Below, one piece after another: positions 27,543 to 40,160 of a stretch of DNA of 64,000 bases. The stretch comes from Macrobrachium rosenbergii (taxonomy: Eukaryota; Arthropoda; Malacostraca; Decapoda; Palaemonidae). The position numbers and the translations under genes were made by a program. Position 1 is the stretch's first letter. Every line of letters begins with the position of its first letter. The notes beneath the pieces are model-generated. The model was given only the letters and a program-made list of their open reading frames with translations. It was not told the DNA's origin and made no database searches. The stretch spans positions 35,879,125 through 35,943,124 of the forward strand of contig NC_089783.1 in NCBI RefSeq assembly GCF_040412425.1, read 5' to 3'.

Positions 27543-27850
27543 TCCTCACGTAGCAAGATACAGCCCGCAATCCCCCTCACGCAACAAGATACAGCCTGCA
27601 ATCCCCCTCACGCAACAAGATACAGCCTGCAATCCCCCTCACGCAACAAGATACAGCCTGCAATCCCCCTCACGCAACAAGATACAGCCTGCAATCCCCC
27701 TCACGCAACAAGATACAGCCTGCAATCCCCCTCACGCAACAAGATACAGCCTGCAATCCCCCTCACGCAACAAGATACAGCCTGCAATCCCCCTCACGCA
27801 ACAAGATACAGCCTGCAATCCTCCTCACGTAGCAAGATATTGCCCGCAAA
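27543..27850 (+). repeat. near-perfect 31-bp minisatellite, ten units
   Basis: Units begin CAAGATACAGCCTGCAAT followed by CCCCCTCACGCAA. The eight inner units are virtually identical and only the outermost units diverge, indicating recent expansion or homogenisation. Since 31 is not a multiple of 3, three units give a 31-residue protein repeat, and open frames of 117 and 168 codons cross the array. I see no evidence that these are expressed. Confidence 0.97.
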
Positions 27851-28406
27851 CAGCCACGAACCACCGTCAAAGTTCCCACTAACACTACAACACTTTCACA
27901 CCCCGAATCGCAAACTGAGCCTGGACAGAGGCAAGAACCGGTTTGTCGAGAAGACCGTTACTGTCGCCCCACCGCCAAGGACCATGGAGTCACCTCTTTG
28001 AAATTCTGTACGGTATACCGGAACGACTGTAACGTCCTTGTCTCTTGTTTAAGGGGTCACTTTAATAAAGAGATCTGTCGATGCTTTAATTCTATTTTAT
28101 CGGTTCTTCGATAAAATTGGCTCCTGTGTATCACAGAAGGAAATGTTTATCAGTATATTTTACCGAATAAAACACACTGATGGTTTGCTGAACACCTGTC
28201 ACTGATGGAGAGATTAGAGCCACATTATCGACGCGTAATAATGAGTGCTGATTGTTATACCGCTCAAGATCCTTCCATCAAATACTTGAAAATCATATGG
28301 TTTATTGAAATCACCAGAAACAACACCAAGGAGAACTTCAGATTAAGGATGGCATACGGAGATGTCTGTTCCGCTATGATTCTCTCAGCTGTTTATAAAC
28401 GTTTTT
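27851..28406. other. unique stretch, no gene recognised
   Basis: A 69-codon frame at 28205-28414 has a mixed composition but no domain that I recognise. Confidence 0.45.
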
Positions 28407-28703
28407 CCCCGTAGGAGGGTAGTGCCGTCAGTGCATCTCACAGGGTGCACTGTAGGTTTTGTTCTTTGCAGCGTCCCTTCGCCCCCTAGCGGCAACCTCT
28501 TTCATTCCTTTTACTATACACTTATATTATCTTTCTTCCATCATGCTATCCATCGTCTCCTAACCGTTATTTCAAAGTGCAACTGCGAGGTTTTCCTCCT
28601 ATTTCACCTTTCAAACCTACCGACTCTCAATTTCCTTTCCAGCGCTGAATCACCCCATACGTCCCAGTGCTTGGCCTTTGGCCAAAACTCTACATTCCAT
28701 TCC
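28407..28703 (-). mobile_element. dispersed repeat family A, copy 9
   Basis: Full length in reverse orientation, from CCCCGTAGG to TTGGCCTTTGGCC and the complement of the TATAGAATTT start. Confidence 0.88.
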
Positions 28704-28744
28704 AAAAACGTTTTCCCTTCTGGGTCTTTGAAGCCAAAACCGCA

Positions 28745-29015
28745 GACGCTGAAATAGGGGGCAAAGTTATAATGAGGACAGGAAGGCAATGAGGGCGGAG
28801 TGGTAGACAAGGAGACCCGTGAAAAAATGAGCAGTAATTAGGAGAACCTGACTGATCACCAAAGACCCAATGACCGACGGAAAGGGGAATTATCAGATTA
28901 TACAGGTACGTGGAATAGATTACCACTAGGCAATTTCTTATTTGATTTGACAGTTATGATTAGTTCTGCATGCTTTTCGCTCCGCTGCCCAGCTCTCTAT
29001 TGGCCATTTCGTTTC
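28745..29015 (+). repeat. dispersed repeat H, copy 2
   Basis: Shares ordered blocks with 12526-12800, such as AATTATCAGATTATACAGGTA, written split as AATTATCAGATTA + TACAGGTA, and GTTATGATTAGTTCTGC. Confidence 0.8.
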
Positions 29016-29096
29016 TGATGTTGAACACAGATACATTAATTCATCTTATGAAAGTACGCATCTTTCAGTATTCTAGTCGTTCGTTTTGTGTGTATG

Positions 29097-29443
<347 letters not shown>

Positions 29444-29697
29444 TATATAAATCAATGAGTAAACTCCCATAGGTTTACGGTAGTGAAAAATAAATAGATT
29501 ATCAGACTACAGCGTTCGGTTACTTTTTTGAAGTAATCAACGTAAGGGGAGCTTTATTTTATGATTGATGGCTATATGTTTATTATTATTTTAAAACCGC
29601 TATAGTATACTTTTTCGCTTTATTGAAAGTATTATGAAAGTAATCGTCAATGCAAACGGAATATTTACCCAGTTGTATTCATCAGTTTCCTCTGTGT

Positions 29698-29959
29698 GAG
29701 AGAGAGAGAGAGAGAGAGAGAGTTATGAAAATATTTTTCATTACAGAGAGAGACAGAGAGAGAGACAGAGAGTAATGAAAATATTTTTCATTACATAGAG
29801 AGAGAGAGAGTTATGAAAATATTTTTCATTACAGAAAGAGAGAGAAGGAATGTTACGAAAATAATTTCCAATAGAGAGAGAGAGAGAGTTGTGAAAATGT
29901 TTTTCATTACAAAGAGAGAGAGAGAGAGAGAGAGAATGTTATGGAAAAATTTACAATAC

Positions 29960-30028
<69 letters not shown>
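29698..30028 (+). repeat. composite GA higher-order repeat, about seven units
   Basis: GA runs alternate with a 22-24 bp spacer of the form TTATGAAAATATTTTTCATT. The spacer itself is a short imperfect palindrome (ATGAAAAT against ATTTTCAT). The last GA run is the longest. Confidence 0.92.
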
Positions 30029-30030
<2 letters not shown>

Positions 30031-30146
30031 TTAAGAAAATCATTTTCATTACAGACGGGAAGGTGTGGGCAGAGTGTTTCCACTAAAGGCAAAGATTTAT
30101 TCAGCAGGCGTCGTGAGTAGAACGTTAACAACCGAGCAAAAGAGAA

Positions 30147-30480
30147 AATGCTTTTAATATCTTTCTGAAAAGAAGCGAACGCGGAGAACACACGACGCAT
30201 AAAGACTTTTACTTTACTTCGAACGCCCACCTCGTATCTAAACGTGGGCGTGAGGGAAAACTCTCTCTTGTAAAGTCATGTCAGTGCAAAGGATGCTGAC
30301 TCATAAATGGAAAGTATAACCGTGAAATAATCCTTCCTATTTAAGGCTGAAAGTTGTGTATATATATGTATAAATATACATATATATTCATATGTATACA
30401 TATACATATATATACATGTATATATACATATATGTATATGTATATATACATATGTATATATGTATATATACATACACATA

Positions 30481-30548
<68 letters not shown>

Positions 30549-30807
30549 ATATATATATATATATTACTGTTAGTTTAAGTATATAAAAGAGGAGGATTTC
30601 CTGCAAAGTCGTAACTTTCAACCTGAAATAAGGATTATTTCACGGTTGTATACTTTCAATATGAGTCAGCATCCTTTGCACTGATGTAACTTTACAAGAG
30701 AGTTTTCCTCACGCCCACGTTTAGATATTAGGTGGGAGTTCAAGTAAAGTAAAAATCTTTATCCGCCGCGTGTTCTCCGAGTTCGCTTTTTTCAGAAAGA
30801 TATAAGC

Positions 30808-30810
<3 letters not shown>
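30147..30810. repeat. 660-bp foldback with an AT-rich centre
   Basis: Left arm 30147-30356 and right arm 30609-30810 are inverted complements over about 205 bp with scattered mismatches and small indels. Shared blocks include AAACGTGGGCGTGAGG, GCAAAGGATGCTGACTCAT and CGTGAAATAATCC. The 250-bp centre is AT dinucleotide with GTAC steps. The right arm runs directly into another AT array. Confidence 0.93.

Positions 30811-30892
<82 letters not shown>
30811..30892. repeat. (AT)n array
   Basis: About 80 bp of pure AT adjoining the right foldback arm. Confidence 0.98.
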
Positions 30893-30896
<4 letters not shown>

Positions 30897-31229
30897 GTTT
30901 ATATATATTATTGTATCATGCACATTTGACTTCATGAGGGCCAGAGCACTTTCAAGTCAAATCTATTAGCTTTTAAATCTTGTTTTGGGATATAGTGGCC
31001 CAAGTGAATCTCTCTGCCAAAAAATATCGGTATATTTAAAAAAAAATAAGTTTTCCTTTATTCTCTTTTATTTCCCTTATTAATTATGTGTTGTCCTGCT
31101 CACTAGATCTCTCCTTCACCATCACTGTTTCCCTTTTTTGGGTGATAATGAGCAAACAATAAGCAAACTTTGATAATGAAAATGTTCTGCACATAAGAAT
31201 ATCATTTCACAACTTAGTAATATAGTAAC
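30893..31229. other. unique stretch, no gene seen
   Basis: Its end overlaps the first spacer of the following CT composite array. Confidence 0.45.
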
Positions 31230-31260
31230 TTTTATGGTGCTCTGTAACAGCGAGCTTCTA

Positions 31261-31309
<49 letters not shown>

Positions 31310-31532
31310 AACATAAGTTTGATGTCCTATTTTGACCATGAAAATTTATCCATAAAAGAATATTTTATAGTTTATAAATCTAGTAACTTTTGATGGCGTT
31401 CTCTAACAGCTAACCAAACCGTCTAACATGTTTGATATCCTACTTTAACAATGAAAATTTTGTTCACAACAGAATGCCATTTCTCTGCTTTTAAACAGAG
31501 TAGCTTTTGGTGGCATTCTCTAACAGCGAGCT

Positions 31533-31597
<65 letters not shown>

Positions 31598-31709
31598 AAC
31601 ATATTAAACATGTTTAATAGCACACTAACACTGAAACTGTTATGAATCAGAGAATGGCATTTCTCAACTTATAGAGTAACTTTTAATGGCACACTCTAAC
31701 AGAGATTCT

Positions 31710-31750
<41 letters not shown>
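31230..31750 (+). repeat. composite CT higher-order repeat, four units
   Basis: Each ~130-bp unit has CTCTAACAGCGAGCTTCTA, a CT run, AAACATGTTTGAT-like and CAATGAAAAT blocks, then TAGTAACTTTTGATGGC. One unit (about 31380-31430) has lost its CT run. Confidence 0.9.
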
Positions 31751-31751
<1 letters not shown>

Positions 31752-31833
31752 CCTAACCATAAAACAAGTGTAATTTCCTGCTTCACCAGTGAACTGATAC
31801 ATATAAATTTATCATACACCACAACGCGCTCGT

Positions 31834-32170
31834 AACCCAGGGTATGGACCCAGAATGAACAGTCGAATTACTTGTTCTAAAAAAGATTCCCAAGAGGCAG
31901 ATGCCCCCAAATTCCTTGTACCCAGCAGGACCACCTGTTACTCTGTCCACATATTCACACATTGCTTGGAATCTCTGTTTAGGCGCCCTTTATTCTCGAC
32001 AAGTTCCTCTCCCGCTACCTGGGCCCTTTCCAAGCCATTACTGTCTTTCCCTAAATTTTACTGCACATTCTTTAGACTTTTTTTTATTTATTTTATTTTC
32101 TCTGCACGCAGCCTTACACTGCTGAAATGGCATGAAATTTCGGGATGTACATAATATACTTGCGAGTTAC
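31834..32170 (+). repeat. dispersed repeat F, copy 2
   Basis: See 14486-14820. Shared blocks include ACCACCTGTTAC, TTTATTCTCGACAAG and TTTCCCTAAATTTTA. Confidence 0.7.
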
Positions 32171-32740
32171 CTGAAAAATAAGGGTAAATGATGAGCGGAA
32201 TTTCAGCACAACTCGTGGATTCGTGCACTGTGCTCAATTGAACTGTTAGTATTTAAATCTTCTCTGTTCTGTATAATACAGTCAACTAAATTAATTAATC
32301 TAGTTCTCGGGTAATTTTATGTTAAATACAAAAGGGAATAAAACCTACCAAGAAATAAGGGGGATTTATGTTAATTGCTTGTTGGTTTTTGCATGCTCAT
32401 TTTATCTTTGTTTAATGATTAAAGTCATGTTATTTACTGCTTAAATTATTTTGGAAGTCATAACACAAGGGCCTTGTTCCAACTGAATTTCTTAACAACG
32501 GTGTGAATAACCGCTCCCATTTCTCTTATGTTGCCACAAAGCGATGATTATTTTTTTCTCTCATCAGTAGAACCTCTTTCACAGCTTAAATAAACACGAA
32601 TATCTACTACATTCTAAATACCATCATGTAACTCAAGACGTGAATTCACCCCTGTTTACCCTACAAAGGGGCTTCTTACACGCATGCGCAGATAGATTAA
32701 TGAAGGCCCAAGAGATTGCACCCTAACATCATATATATCC
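32171..32740. other. unique stretch between repeats F and G, no gene seen
   Basis: AT-rich with no supported gene. By position it may be internal sequence of an older F-G element; the equivalent interval near 15-16.4 kb is largely occupied by A and C copies. Confidence 0.4.
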
Positions 32741-32744
32741 TCTT

Positions 32745-33180
32745 CAACAAATGCCTCACTGGTCTTGTCTTCATACAATCCCCAAATCCTTCCCGCGTCC
32801 CTCTGATCTCCTTCAGCTTTCCATATTCCTATGGCCGATGCATCAGTGACCGCAGTCTCAATAGTAATTATACTGTACTGCTGTTGTTATGCTTCTATAT
32901 GCAGTTATTCTTAGCTTTTTTTTATTTGTTTCCACTTTGATTTATTTGTTGTTATGCTTCTATATGTAGCCATTCTTATTTTTTTTTATTTATTTCCAAT
33001 TTTATTTATTTTCTGACTTCATTTTGTATTTATGCTGCTTCTATATGTAGCTAGACTTTTTCTAGTTATCTCCTTTTCTGACTTCATAATGTTATCTTCA
33101 TGCCCCACTTTTTAGCCTCCATTCTGTATCTAGCCTTAATTATTGCTAGTTTTCATGATTTCTTTCTTAACCTCATTAGT
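32745..33180 (+). repeat. dispersed repeat G, copy 2
   Basis: Matches 16408 onwards (TGGTCTTGTCTTCATAC, CAGCTTTCCATATT, TCAGTGACCGCAGT). The tail contains repeated TATGCTTCTATATG(C/T)AG blocks, a different local tandem structure from copy 1. Confidence 0.7.
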
Positions 33181-33310
33181 TTTACAGTTTTCATTGGATT
33201 CGCCTTCTGGTTTTCCCTCGCACCAGCAAACGTCGGACTCTAGCGATTTACCACTATCTTTAACTTGTTAGAAATTACCTATCTTTAGTTTAATGCATTC
33301 GTTCCTGCAA

Positions 33311-33444
33311 CCACTAGCGGATCCAGAAAAATTTCATGGGGGGCCACCAATTTTTATATACATTCATACATAATATACCACTAGCGGATCCAGAAAAATT
33401 TCATGGGGGGCCACCAATTTTTATATACATACATACATAATATA
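33311..33444 (+). repeat. 67-bp tandem duplication
   Basis: The segment starting CCACTAGCGGATCCAG at 33311 recurs at 33378 with almost no change, including the G-run and ATACATACATA tail. The identity implies a recent duplication. Confidence 0.95.
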
Positions 33445-33841
33445 TAAGTATTTATATATATACATATGTTATCTTTTTTTCAAAATTTTATTATTTCTAT
33501 GATAGATGTTATATTTTTTCCCATTTTTATATTTCTCATTTATGTTATTAATTAACTCTTCGACATTATTATTTTGTCATTATTTTTCACAGGGGGAAGT
33601 TTCCAGGAACCGCCCCCCACCCCCCGAAGCGCCAGTGCCTGCAACACCTATTCATTTCTCTCTAGACACCTTAATATTACATTATCTGCTTCATAATCTG
33701 TATTTATTATATCACTCGTATTACCATCCATTCAAAGTCTTTCATAGTGTTGGTATGAGTATGATGTAGGTAGATATTTGCGGTAAGAAGGAGATACCGA
33801 TCTCCAAGATACAGAGAAGGACGGAAAGAATTAAAATAGTT

Positions 33842-33844
<3 letters not shown>

Positions 33845-33906
<62 letters not shown>
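33845..33906. repeat. (AT)n array
   Basis: About 60 bp of pure AT. Confidence 0.98.
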
Positions 33907-33908
<2 letters not shown>

Positions 33909-34107
33909 CCAACTTATATGCACAGGGAAATGGGCAACCTTTCTTGCCTACATAGTCTATTTCCGAAAGCACGTTGCAGAAGTTTTACTTGGGCATTTTT
34001 TGTTTTTGTCTTTGCATGTCAAAAGTGGTAATAATTATTACAAATAACTACAAAATTTGGCCCTTGCAACTCTTAGCTATCTTCATCCACTTTTGTGGCA
34101 ATCGTTT

Positions 34108-34310
34108 CACTGATGAATATCCGTTACACAGAGAAGCACTGAATAAACTTTACTCCATTAATTACTTCAATAGGTACACTCAGTATGTTTGAGATTAATT
34201 ATTGCATCAGCTGATTTTGCTTAACTCTCATTAAATCAGGATGTTTGGTTTGACGCTCCAGATAAACTTTATTCCGCAATCCGACCAATCAGCGAAGCTG
34301 AAACTGATAA
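34108..34310 (+). repeat. dispersed repeat I, copy 1
   Basis: Shares ordered blocks with 42420-42616: CACTGATGAATATCCG, CTTA(A/G)CTCTCATTAAA and TCAGCGAAGCTGAAA. Moderate divergence. Confidence 0.7.
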
Positions 34311-34454
34311 CAGAATAATTAATATTTGTTGGAGCAATTATCACTGGTTATTTATCTGTTTTGTTGGGGATTGGTTGTGATTCAGGCTCAGTAGCATTCA
34401 ATGGCCGCGCGATCTCAAGAATACAGAGGGTGACAGATTTAGGATCTGTTATGT

Positions 34455-34735
34455 TATGTATATCTTAGTTTAACCAGATCGCTGAGCTGATTAACAGCTC
34501 TCCTAGGGCTGGCCCGAAGGATTAGATTTATTTTACGTGGCTAAGAACCAACTGGTTACCTAGCAACGGGACCTACATCTTACTGTGGAATCCGAACCAC
34601 ATTATGACAAGAAATGAACTTCTATCACCAGAAATAAATTCCTCTAATTCTTCATTGGCCGGTCGGAGAGTCGAACGCTGGGCCAACAGCGTGCTAGCCG
34701 AGAGCTCTACCCACCCACCCAATGAAGAACTAAGA
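34455..34735 (-). mobile_element. tRNA-derived SINE, minus strand
   Basis: Read on the minus strand, the segment 34735-34650 contains GTGGGTAGAGCTCTCGGC (a good pol III A box with D-arm form), a CGCTG/CAGCG hairpin and GCGTTCGACTC (B-box-like). The tRNA-like head is bracketed by a perfect 11-bp inverted pair, TTCTTCATTGG and CCAATGAAGAA. The remaining ~190 bp to 34455 look like an unrelated body. Pol III transcription from these boxes is family knowledge, not shown here. Confidence 0.7.
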
Positions 34736-34775
34736 TTTAGGATCAACCTCCCCCAAGAATACAGGAAAACGTTTA

Positions 34776-35077
34776 CCCCCGTAGGTGGGTAGTGCCGTCA
34801 GTGCACCTCATTAAGTGCACTGTAGGCATTACCTAAGATTCTTTGCAGCGTGCCTTCGGCCCCTAGCTGCAACACCTTTCGTTCCTTTTACGGTACCTCT
34901 TTTCATATTCTCTTTCTTCCACCTCACTTTCCAGCCTCTCCTAACAACTGACTCATAGTGCAGCTGCGAGGTCCTCATCCTGTTACACCTTTCAAACCTT
35001 TTACTGTAAATTTCCGTTTCAGCGCTGAATGGCCTCATAGGTCCCAGTGCTTGGTCTTTGGCCTAAATTCTATATTT
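34776..35077 (-). mobile_element. dispersed repeat family A, copy 10 (full length)
   Basis: Reverse orientation, with intact ends: CCCCCGTAGG terminus and TTTGGCCTAAATTCTATATT start. Confidence 0.9.
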
Positions 35078-35184
35078 AAGGAGAACTTTTAGTATACAAA
35101 TTTTGTTTAGAAATGTTGTTAGAGGTCGATGATAGAGAACTTTAAAACAAAATCAAGCTCGGACAAATTTTTCTTATTCGCCTA

Positions 35185-35187
35185 AGA

Positions 35188-35221
<34 letters not shown>
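35185..35221. repeat. (GT)n array
   Basis: About 35 bp of GT. Confidence 0.97.
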
Positions 35222-35223
<2 letters not shown>

Positions 35224-35504
35224 ACACTATTTTCATTTGATTGAAATAATTTATTAGAAAATCCTTCAAATTCATATCGATATGCAATAAGGTTTACGAT
35301 ATCACAGCAATAGTAAACATTTTAGTACATCTATGATGTGGAAAAAAATAAAGTAAATAATATGTATAAATTTAAGTAATATATATATAATTGAAGGCAG
35401 AAAATCCAACTGCTTCTCAATATATAGCATACAGATGATCTCAAGTTACTATTAATTCACTGTACTACGAAATATACTTTTCATCCTGGTTTTCAAATAT
35501 ATAA

Positions 35505-35852
<348 letters not shown>

Positions 35853-36284
35853 ATGTCTGTATAAACACAAACACATTTAAATAAAACCAAAGAAAACTGA
35901 AATGATATTTACTAATCGTCTTCAAAGACTCCCATTCCTCATTTCCGACCACCCTGCCTCCCAATGGCTTTCTCCCGGCCCCGCCTGCCTTTTCGTTGGC
36001 TTCACCAAACTGAAATTATCATCTTAGTCATTCCATGAAATTGGAAGCTATCAGGGAGGGGGCGCCGAATCCTGCTGCCTCTGAGAAACGAATAGTATTA
36101 TGCTCCTCGCTTTATTTGGTGTTCTGTTCAAAGGTGTCCGTACTAGTTATGGATTTGCTTGGAAATGAAGTTTTGATACATTTCTCCTTGCATTTTAATA
36201 ATTTACTTGCAGTTTTATCTATTTATTCATTTGTTATTAATTTTTTTTTTTGATAAGTGGGATCGCTTCTTTCTATATTTCACT

Positions 36285-36422
36285 TTATCTCCTCTTATTT
36301 CTTTCTGATGAACAGTATACTCTTTGGAGGCTTGAATTTCAAGTCAATGGCTCCTGTGGTGGGATCGTTCCTTATGAATAGGGTTCATCTTCTGAATAAT
36401 AGTAATAATAATAATAATAATA
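36285..36422 (-). mobile_element. ATT-linked repeat family C, copy 2
   Basis: Reverse copy: GGCTTGAATTTCAAGTC, then GGGTTCATCTTCTGAATAAT, then (AAT)n. The AAT run leads directly into a SINE. Confidence 0.85.
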
Positions 36423-36423
36423 A

Positions 36424-36575
36424 CTGGCGCCGTGGCAGAGAGGTTTAGCTCATTGTGAGAAAAGTGATGGACTCCTAAGGAGGCAGGATGCAACCCGGAT
36501 CCCACACTATAAAAGCCTCCCAGTCGGATAGGATGACTGTGATAGACAAAAAAAAAAAATAATAATAATAATAAT
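36424..36575 (+). mobile_element. tRNA-derived SINE with (AAT)n tail, copy 1
   Basis: The head has GTGGCAGAGAGGTTTAGCTC (A-box and D-arm like), CTCCTAAGGAG (anticodon-arm like) and GGATGCAACCC in the B-box position. The body CAGTCGGATAGGATGACTG ends in AGACAAAAA and (AAT)n. A reverse copy lies at 55528-55650. I see no sign of a functional tRNA gene: the T-arm is poor and there is no acceptor pairing. Confidence 0.7.
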
Positions 36576-37687
36576 GAGAAAGAAATTTCGTCAAAACCAT
36601 AAACTCATGCGATGGGTTCAAATGATAAGTGATCTGAATTGTTTTTAAGAAATATTTGTTTAACTTAGTATTAGACAACAAGTAACGTGAAACTACCATT
36701 CAAACTGAAATGAAGTCATGGAATATTATTTAAGATTTTCCGGGATAAAAATCCAAATCTCACTTCTGGAAGGAAGAGTCAGCGATGAATCATCTGATAT
36801 GCACGTTTAGGTGGACTTGTCTTGTCTTGTAACCGTTCTTAAAATTAAAAATAAAATTTTCAATATGCCAGTTTGAAGTCACAGAATCGTTCCTTTTAAA
36901 AATTAAACCGACGAAAGCGTCATTTCATTACTTGCATTACAATGTAAATTCTTTAATAACTAATTTGGTGACATTTAAATGCGGAAAACTGGAAACAAAT
37001 CTGTTCCTCCGGCAAATTTTTCAAAGAATATTGGAAATCATTTCTCTCGGTGAAGTCTCGTCAAAATCTGTTTAGGCACGAGACCCCTCATATAATATTA
37101 ATACTAATGAATTTCGGTCATATAAAGAAAATTGCATGATTATCTATTTGCACGATCAATGGGAGCCTCAAATTCGCTCATTTCATATCCAGCATTAATC
37201 CATTAACATATTACTTGATCCATTTACTTAATGCAGTCGACATCACAGAGAAGTGGGTATTTATGCAAGCCTAGATGAATATATGCAGTCCCAGTTGGAA
37301 GCGGGATGCTATCGTGGAACTGTGGAGCATTAATTGATGCTTCAAAGTTCTAATAATCGGGTGATAAGAGGAAGAATAGCTTATATGACTGTTGGATGAA
37401 TAAGCAATTGAATTCAAATACAGTACAGCATATTACAAGAGGCTTATATCTGGGTATCAGATTCGCACTTTCTCTTATGTATCTATTTATTAATTTATTT
37501 ATTTATTTATTTATTCATCTGTGTATCTATCTATGTGTTTATTTATCTATTTACCCATTGTTTATTTTTTCATTTAATTTCTGACGATCCTTCAGAGCAA
37601 GCCTCTTATGAACAATTATTCATTTCTCTTTAGATGCAGACAGACACTTGAACTTCCCCTCCAAAGTTGTCTTTATAAAAAGAAACA
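36576..37687. other. unique stretch, no gene seen
   Basis: Includes a short run of degenerate ATTT and ATCT tetranucleotides near 37480-37570. No supported gene. Confidence 0.5.
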
Positions 37688-37970
37688 GCCCATGAAACTG
37701 TAACCAAGGCCGGTGGTGGCCTGGCCTATATCACTGCAAGAAGCCCGATTCTGGCTAACTTTAATCTTAAATAAAATAAACACTACTGAGGCTAAAAGGC
37801 TGCAATTTTGTATGTTTGATGATTGGAGGGTGGATGATCAATGTACCGATTTGCAGCCCTCTAGCCCCAGTAGTTTTTAAGATCTCAGGGCGGACAGAAA
37901 AGTGCGGACATAAAAAAAGAGCGGACGGACAGACAAAGCCGGCACGATAGTTTTCTCTTCAGAAAACTAA
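37688..37970 (+). mobile_element. multi-hairpin family B, copy 2 (5' truncated)
   Basis: Begins abruptly at CCCATGAAACTGTAACC, losing the 5' hairpin and the ATAGATCT hairpin. It retains the central palindrome and the terminal AGTTTTCT/AGAAAACT hairpin at full length. Confidence 0.88.
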
Positions 37971-38865
37971 AACTTCAGAGTAAAAGGTTTTCAAGAACTC
38001 GGCACTCACGATATCTAACTTCGACTAAGTTTCTCAAGTTACAAAATTACAGAACGAAAATGTATTCACAAAATGTCAAATGATGAGAAGAAGAAACAGA
38101 AAAGTAGAAAAAAAAACAGTTACGAAAATCCTTTACAGGCAGAAGTATTGCCAAAATGCTTGTAATTATTTTGCTAATATTCTGAACGTATAAATTTGAG
38201 TATTGCTTATAATCGACCATATCTAATGATAAGGGAGTACTAGGATTTATTTTACACACTCAGGGGAGTTTAAGTACAGTATATAATTAACAACAATCTT
38301 TAAAATTCCTGTCTTTAATATCCTGCTCCGCCGCTTCATTTATTCATCTAGTCTTCCATTATTCAGATAGTTTCTTTATTTTGGAAAGCCTTCTCCATGC
38401 GGTATTCTTTATTCTTCCACATCACGAATTGCCTCTTACCTCTTTACCTTTTGATTCATTTAACATAACCCAACCCGATTTCCCAAGTGGGTAAAAAACG
38501 GCTTGTTATAAATGCCTGAGTGAAATGCAAAACAAAGGTGTTATTTCTGTAATGACAATAGCGAAACCTTTGGTTAAAGGGTCAGCCATGAATATTGCGA
38601 AATGGTCAAATGCTCTCGTTTTATTTACAGTATCAACAAATGGTAAAGCGTGTACTGTCCCAAAACACAGATGTCCTAAAACTGAATGCAATGAAAATAC
38701 TATGAATTTGTTTCAAATAAAACTGTTTACTTGATTCAAAGTTAGATTTGATATATACTTTCATACAACTTTTTTTTATTCAGAACTCATCAACATAACA
38801 TAGATAGTATCTCATAAGGTCGTGACATTACACAAACATGGAGACACACAGTTGTGATTTTTAAC

Positions 38866-38869
<4 letters not shown>
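37971..38869. other. unique stretch, no gene recognised
   Basis: Overlapping 61-69 codon frames at 38506-38734 on both strands are not supported as genes. Confidence 0.45.

Positions 38870-38912
<43 letters not shown>
38870..38912. repeat. (CT)n array
   Basis: About 43 bp of CT. Confidence 0.97.
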
Positions 38913-38917
<5 letters not shown>

Positions 38918-39201
38918 GTTTTGCAGACGAGTTAAATGACTGTATGAATAAATCTACGCTACAATTCCAGCACCCTGACACTTTCAGCCATTCAGCACTA
39001 AAGGAACTGAATAAAGTTATTTGGAATGGTCAGACAGACTGATAAAGAGATGCAGAAAACAATGAGATGAAACAAGTATCTAAAGGAGAAACTGGGTGAA
39101 AACCCCACAAAGAAGTAATAGTGAGAGATTGGACAGCAACATGTAAGAAAGGAAGGGGGAATAGATGTGAGGCAAAAGGCTACCTGACATCCTTCCTCTC
39201 G

Positions 39202-39455
39202 TCCCGTAGTTGGGGGGGGGGTGTCGTCAGTGTACCTCACGCGGTGCACTGTAGGCATTACTGAAGGTTCTTTGCAGCGTCCCTTCGGCCCCTAGCTGCA
39301 ACCCCTTTCATTCCTTTTACTGTACCTCCATTCGTATGCTCTTTCCGCCACCTTGCTTTCCTCAACCCTCTCCTAACAATTGTTTCGTCATTGTTTTAAT
39401 CGCGGAATGACCTCATATGTCCCAGCGCTTGGCCTTTGGCCTAGATTTTAAATTC
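39202..39455 (-). mobile_element. dispersed repeat family A, copy 11
   Basis: Reverse orientation, with a G-run near 39211-39220 replacing part of the terminus and a deletion where the GTGTAACAGG block should be. Confidence 0.86.
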
Positions 39456-39950
39456 CACTGCCAATCCTTACTCTTGTGAAAGAGAGGAATTATTCAGCGA
39501 AATCATCAGATGCTAGCAATATTAAGGGAAATGTGTGGTACCAATTTGGAACAAATTACTACTCAGAAAAAATAGGAATTATTTTCGTTCATGCCTTCAA
39601 ATGCCTCTAAATAATAGCAAACTGGAATTTCACTATGTATGAATAATAACAATAATTGCTCTACGATATTTTTCTTATCTTTTTATACTTTTATCAATAA
39701 TATATTCATCTATTATTAGTTTTAAGACATCCCAGAAAAAAACAAATCTGTTTAAAAAGTAGATAATTTTCATACTGGTATTTTTGGATTATATGGATCT
39801 TAATTTTGTAGCTCGAACTTAAAAAGTTAACGGATTTTAACATACACTAACATATAGTCGTAAAAACCAAAGCTGTTAATTGCGTATCAGGTTAAATTAC
39901 TTAAATAAAAGTTAAGGATACGAACTGAATAATGTATAAAAACTTTTATA
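39456..39950. other. unique AT-rich stretch, no gene seen
   Basis: No supported feature. Confidence 0.5.
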
Positions 39951-39956
39951 TGTATG

Positions 39957-39987
<31 letters not shown>

Positions 39988-40044
39988 ATGTGTGTGTATA
40001 TATATACGTGTATATATATGTATATATGTATATATATATACATA

Positions 40045-40105
40045 TTGAATGGAGTTCCAATCAGCAACCGTGACAGGATGTGTATACATAGTTACACACA
40101 CACAC

Positions 40106-40160
<55 letters not shown>

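Noticed and set aside
36424..36510. Possible tRNA gene
   Set aside because: The A-box-like and anticodon-like parts are present, but the T-arm is poor, the acceptor ends do not pair, and the sequence continues into a repeated SINE body with an AAT tail.
38506..38691. Minus-strand peptide with ADPLTKGF, recalling the C-terminus of Copia-type polyproteins
   Set aside because: Only this short string fits; upstream integrase, RT and RNase H motifs are absent, and an equally long frame overlaps on the plus strand.
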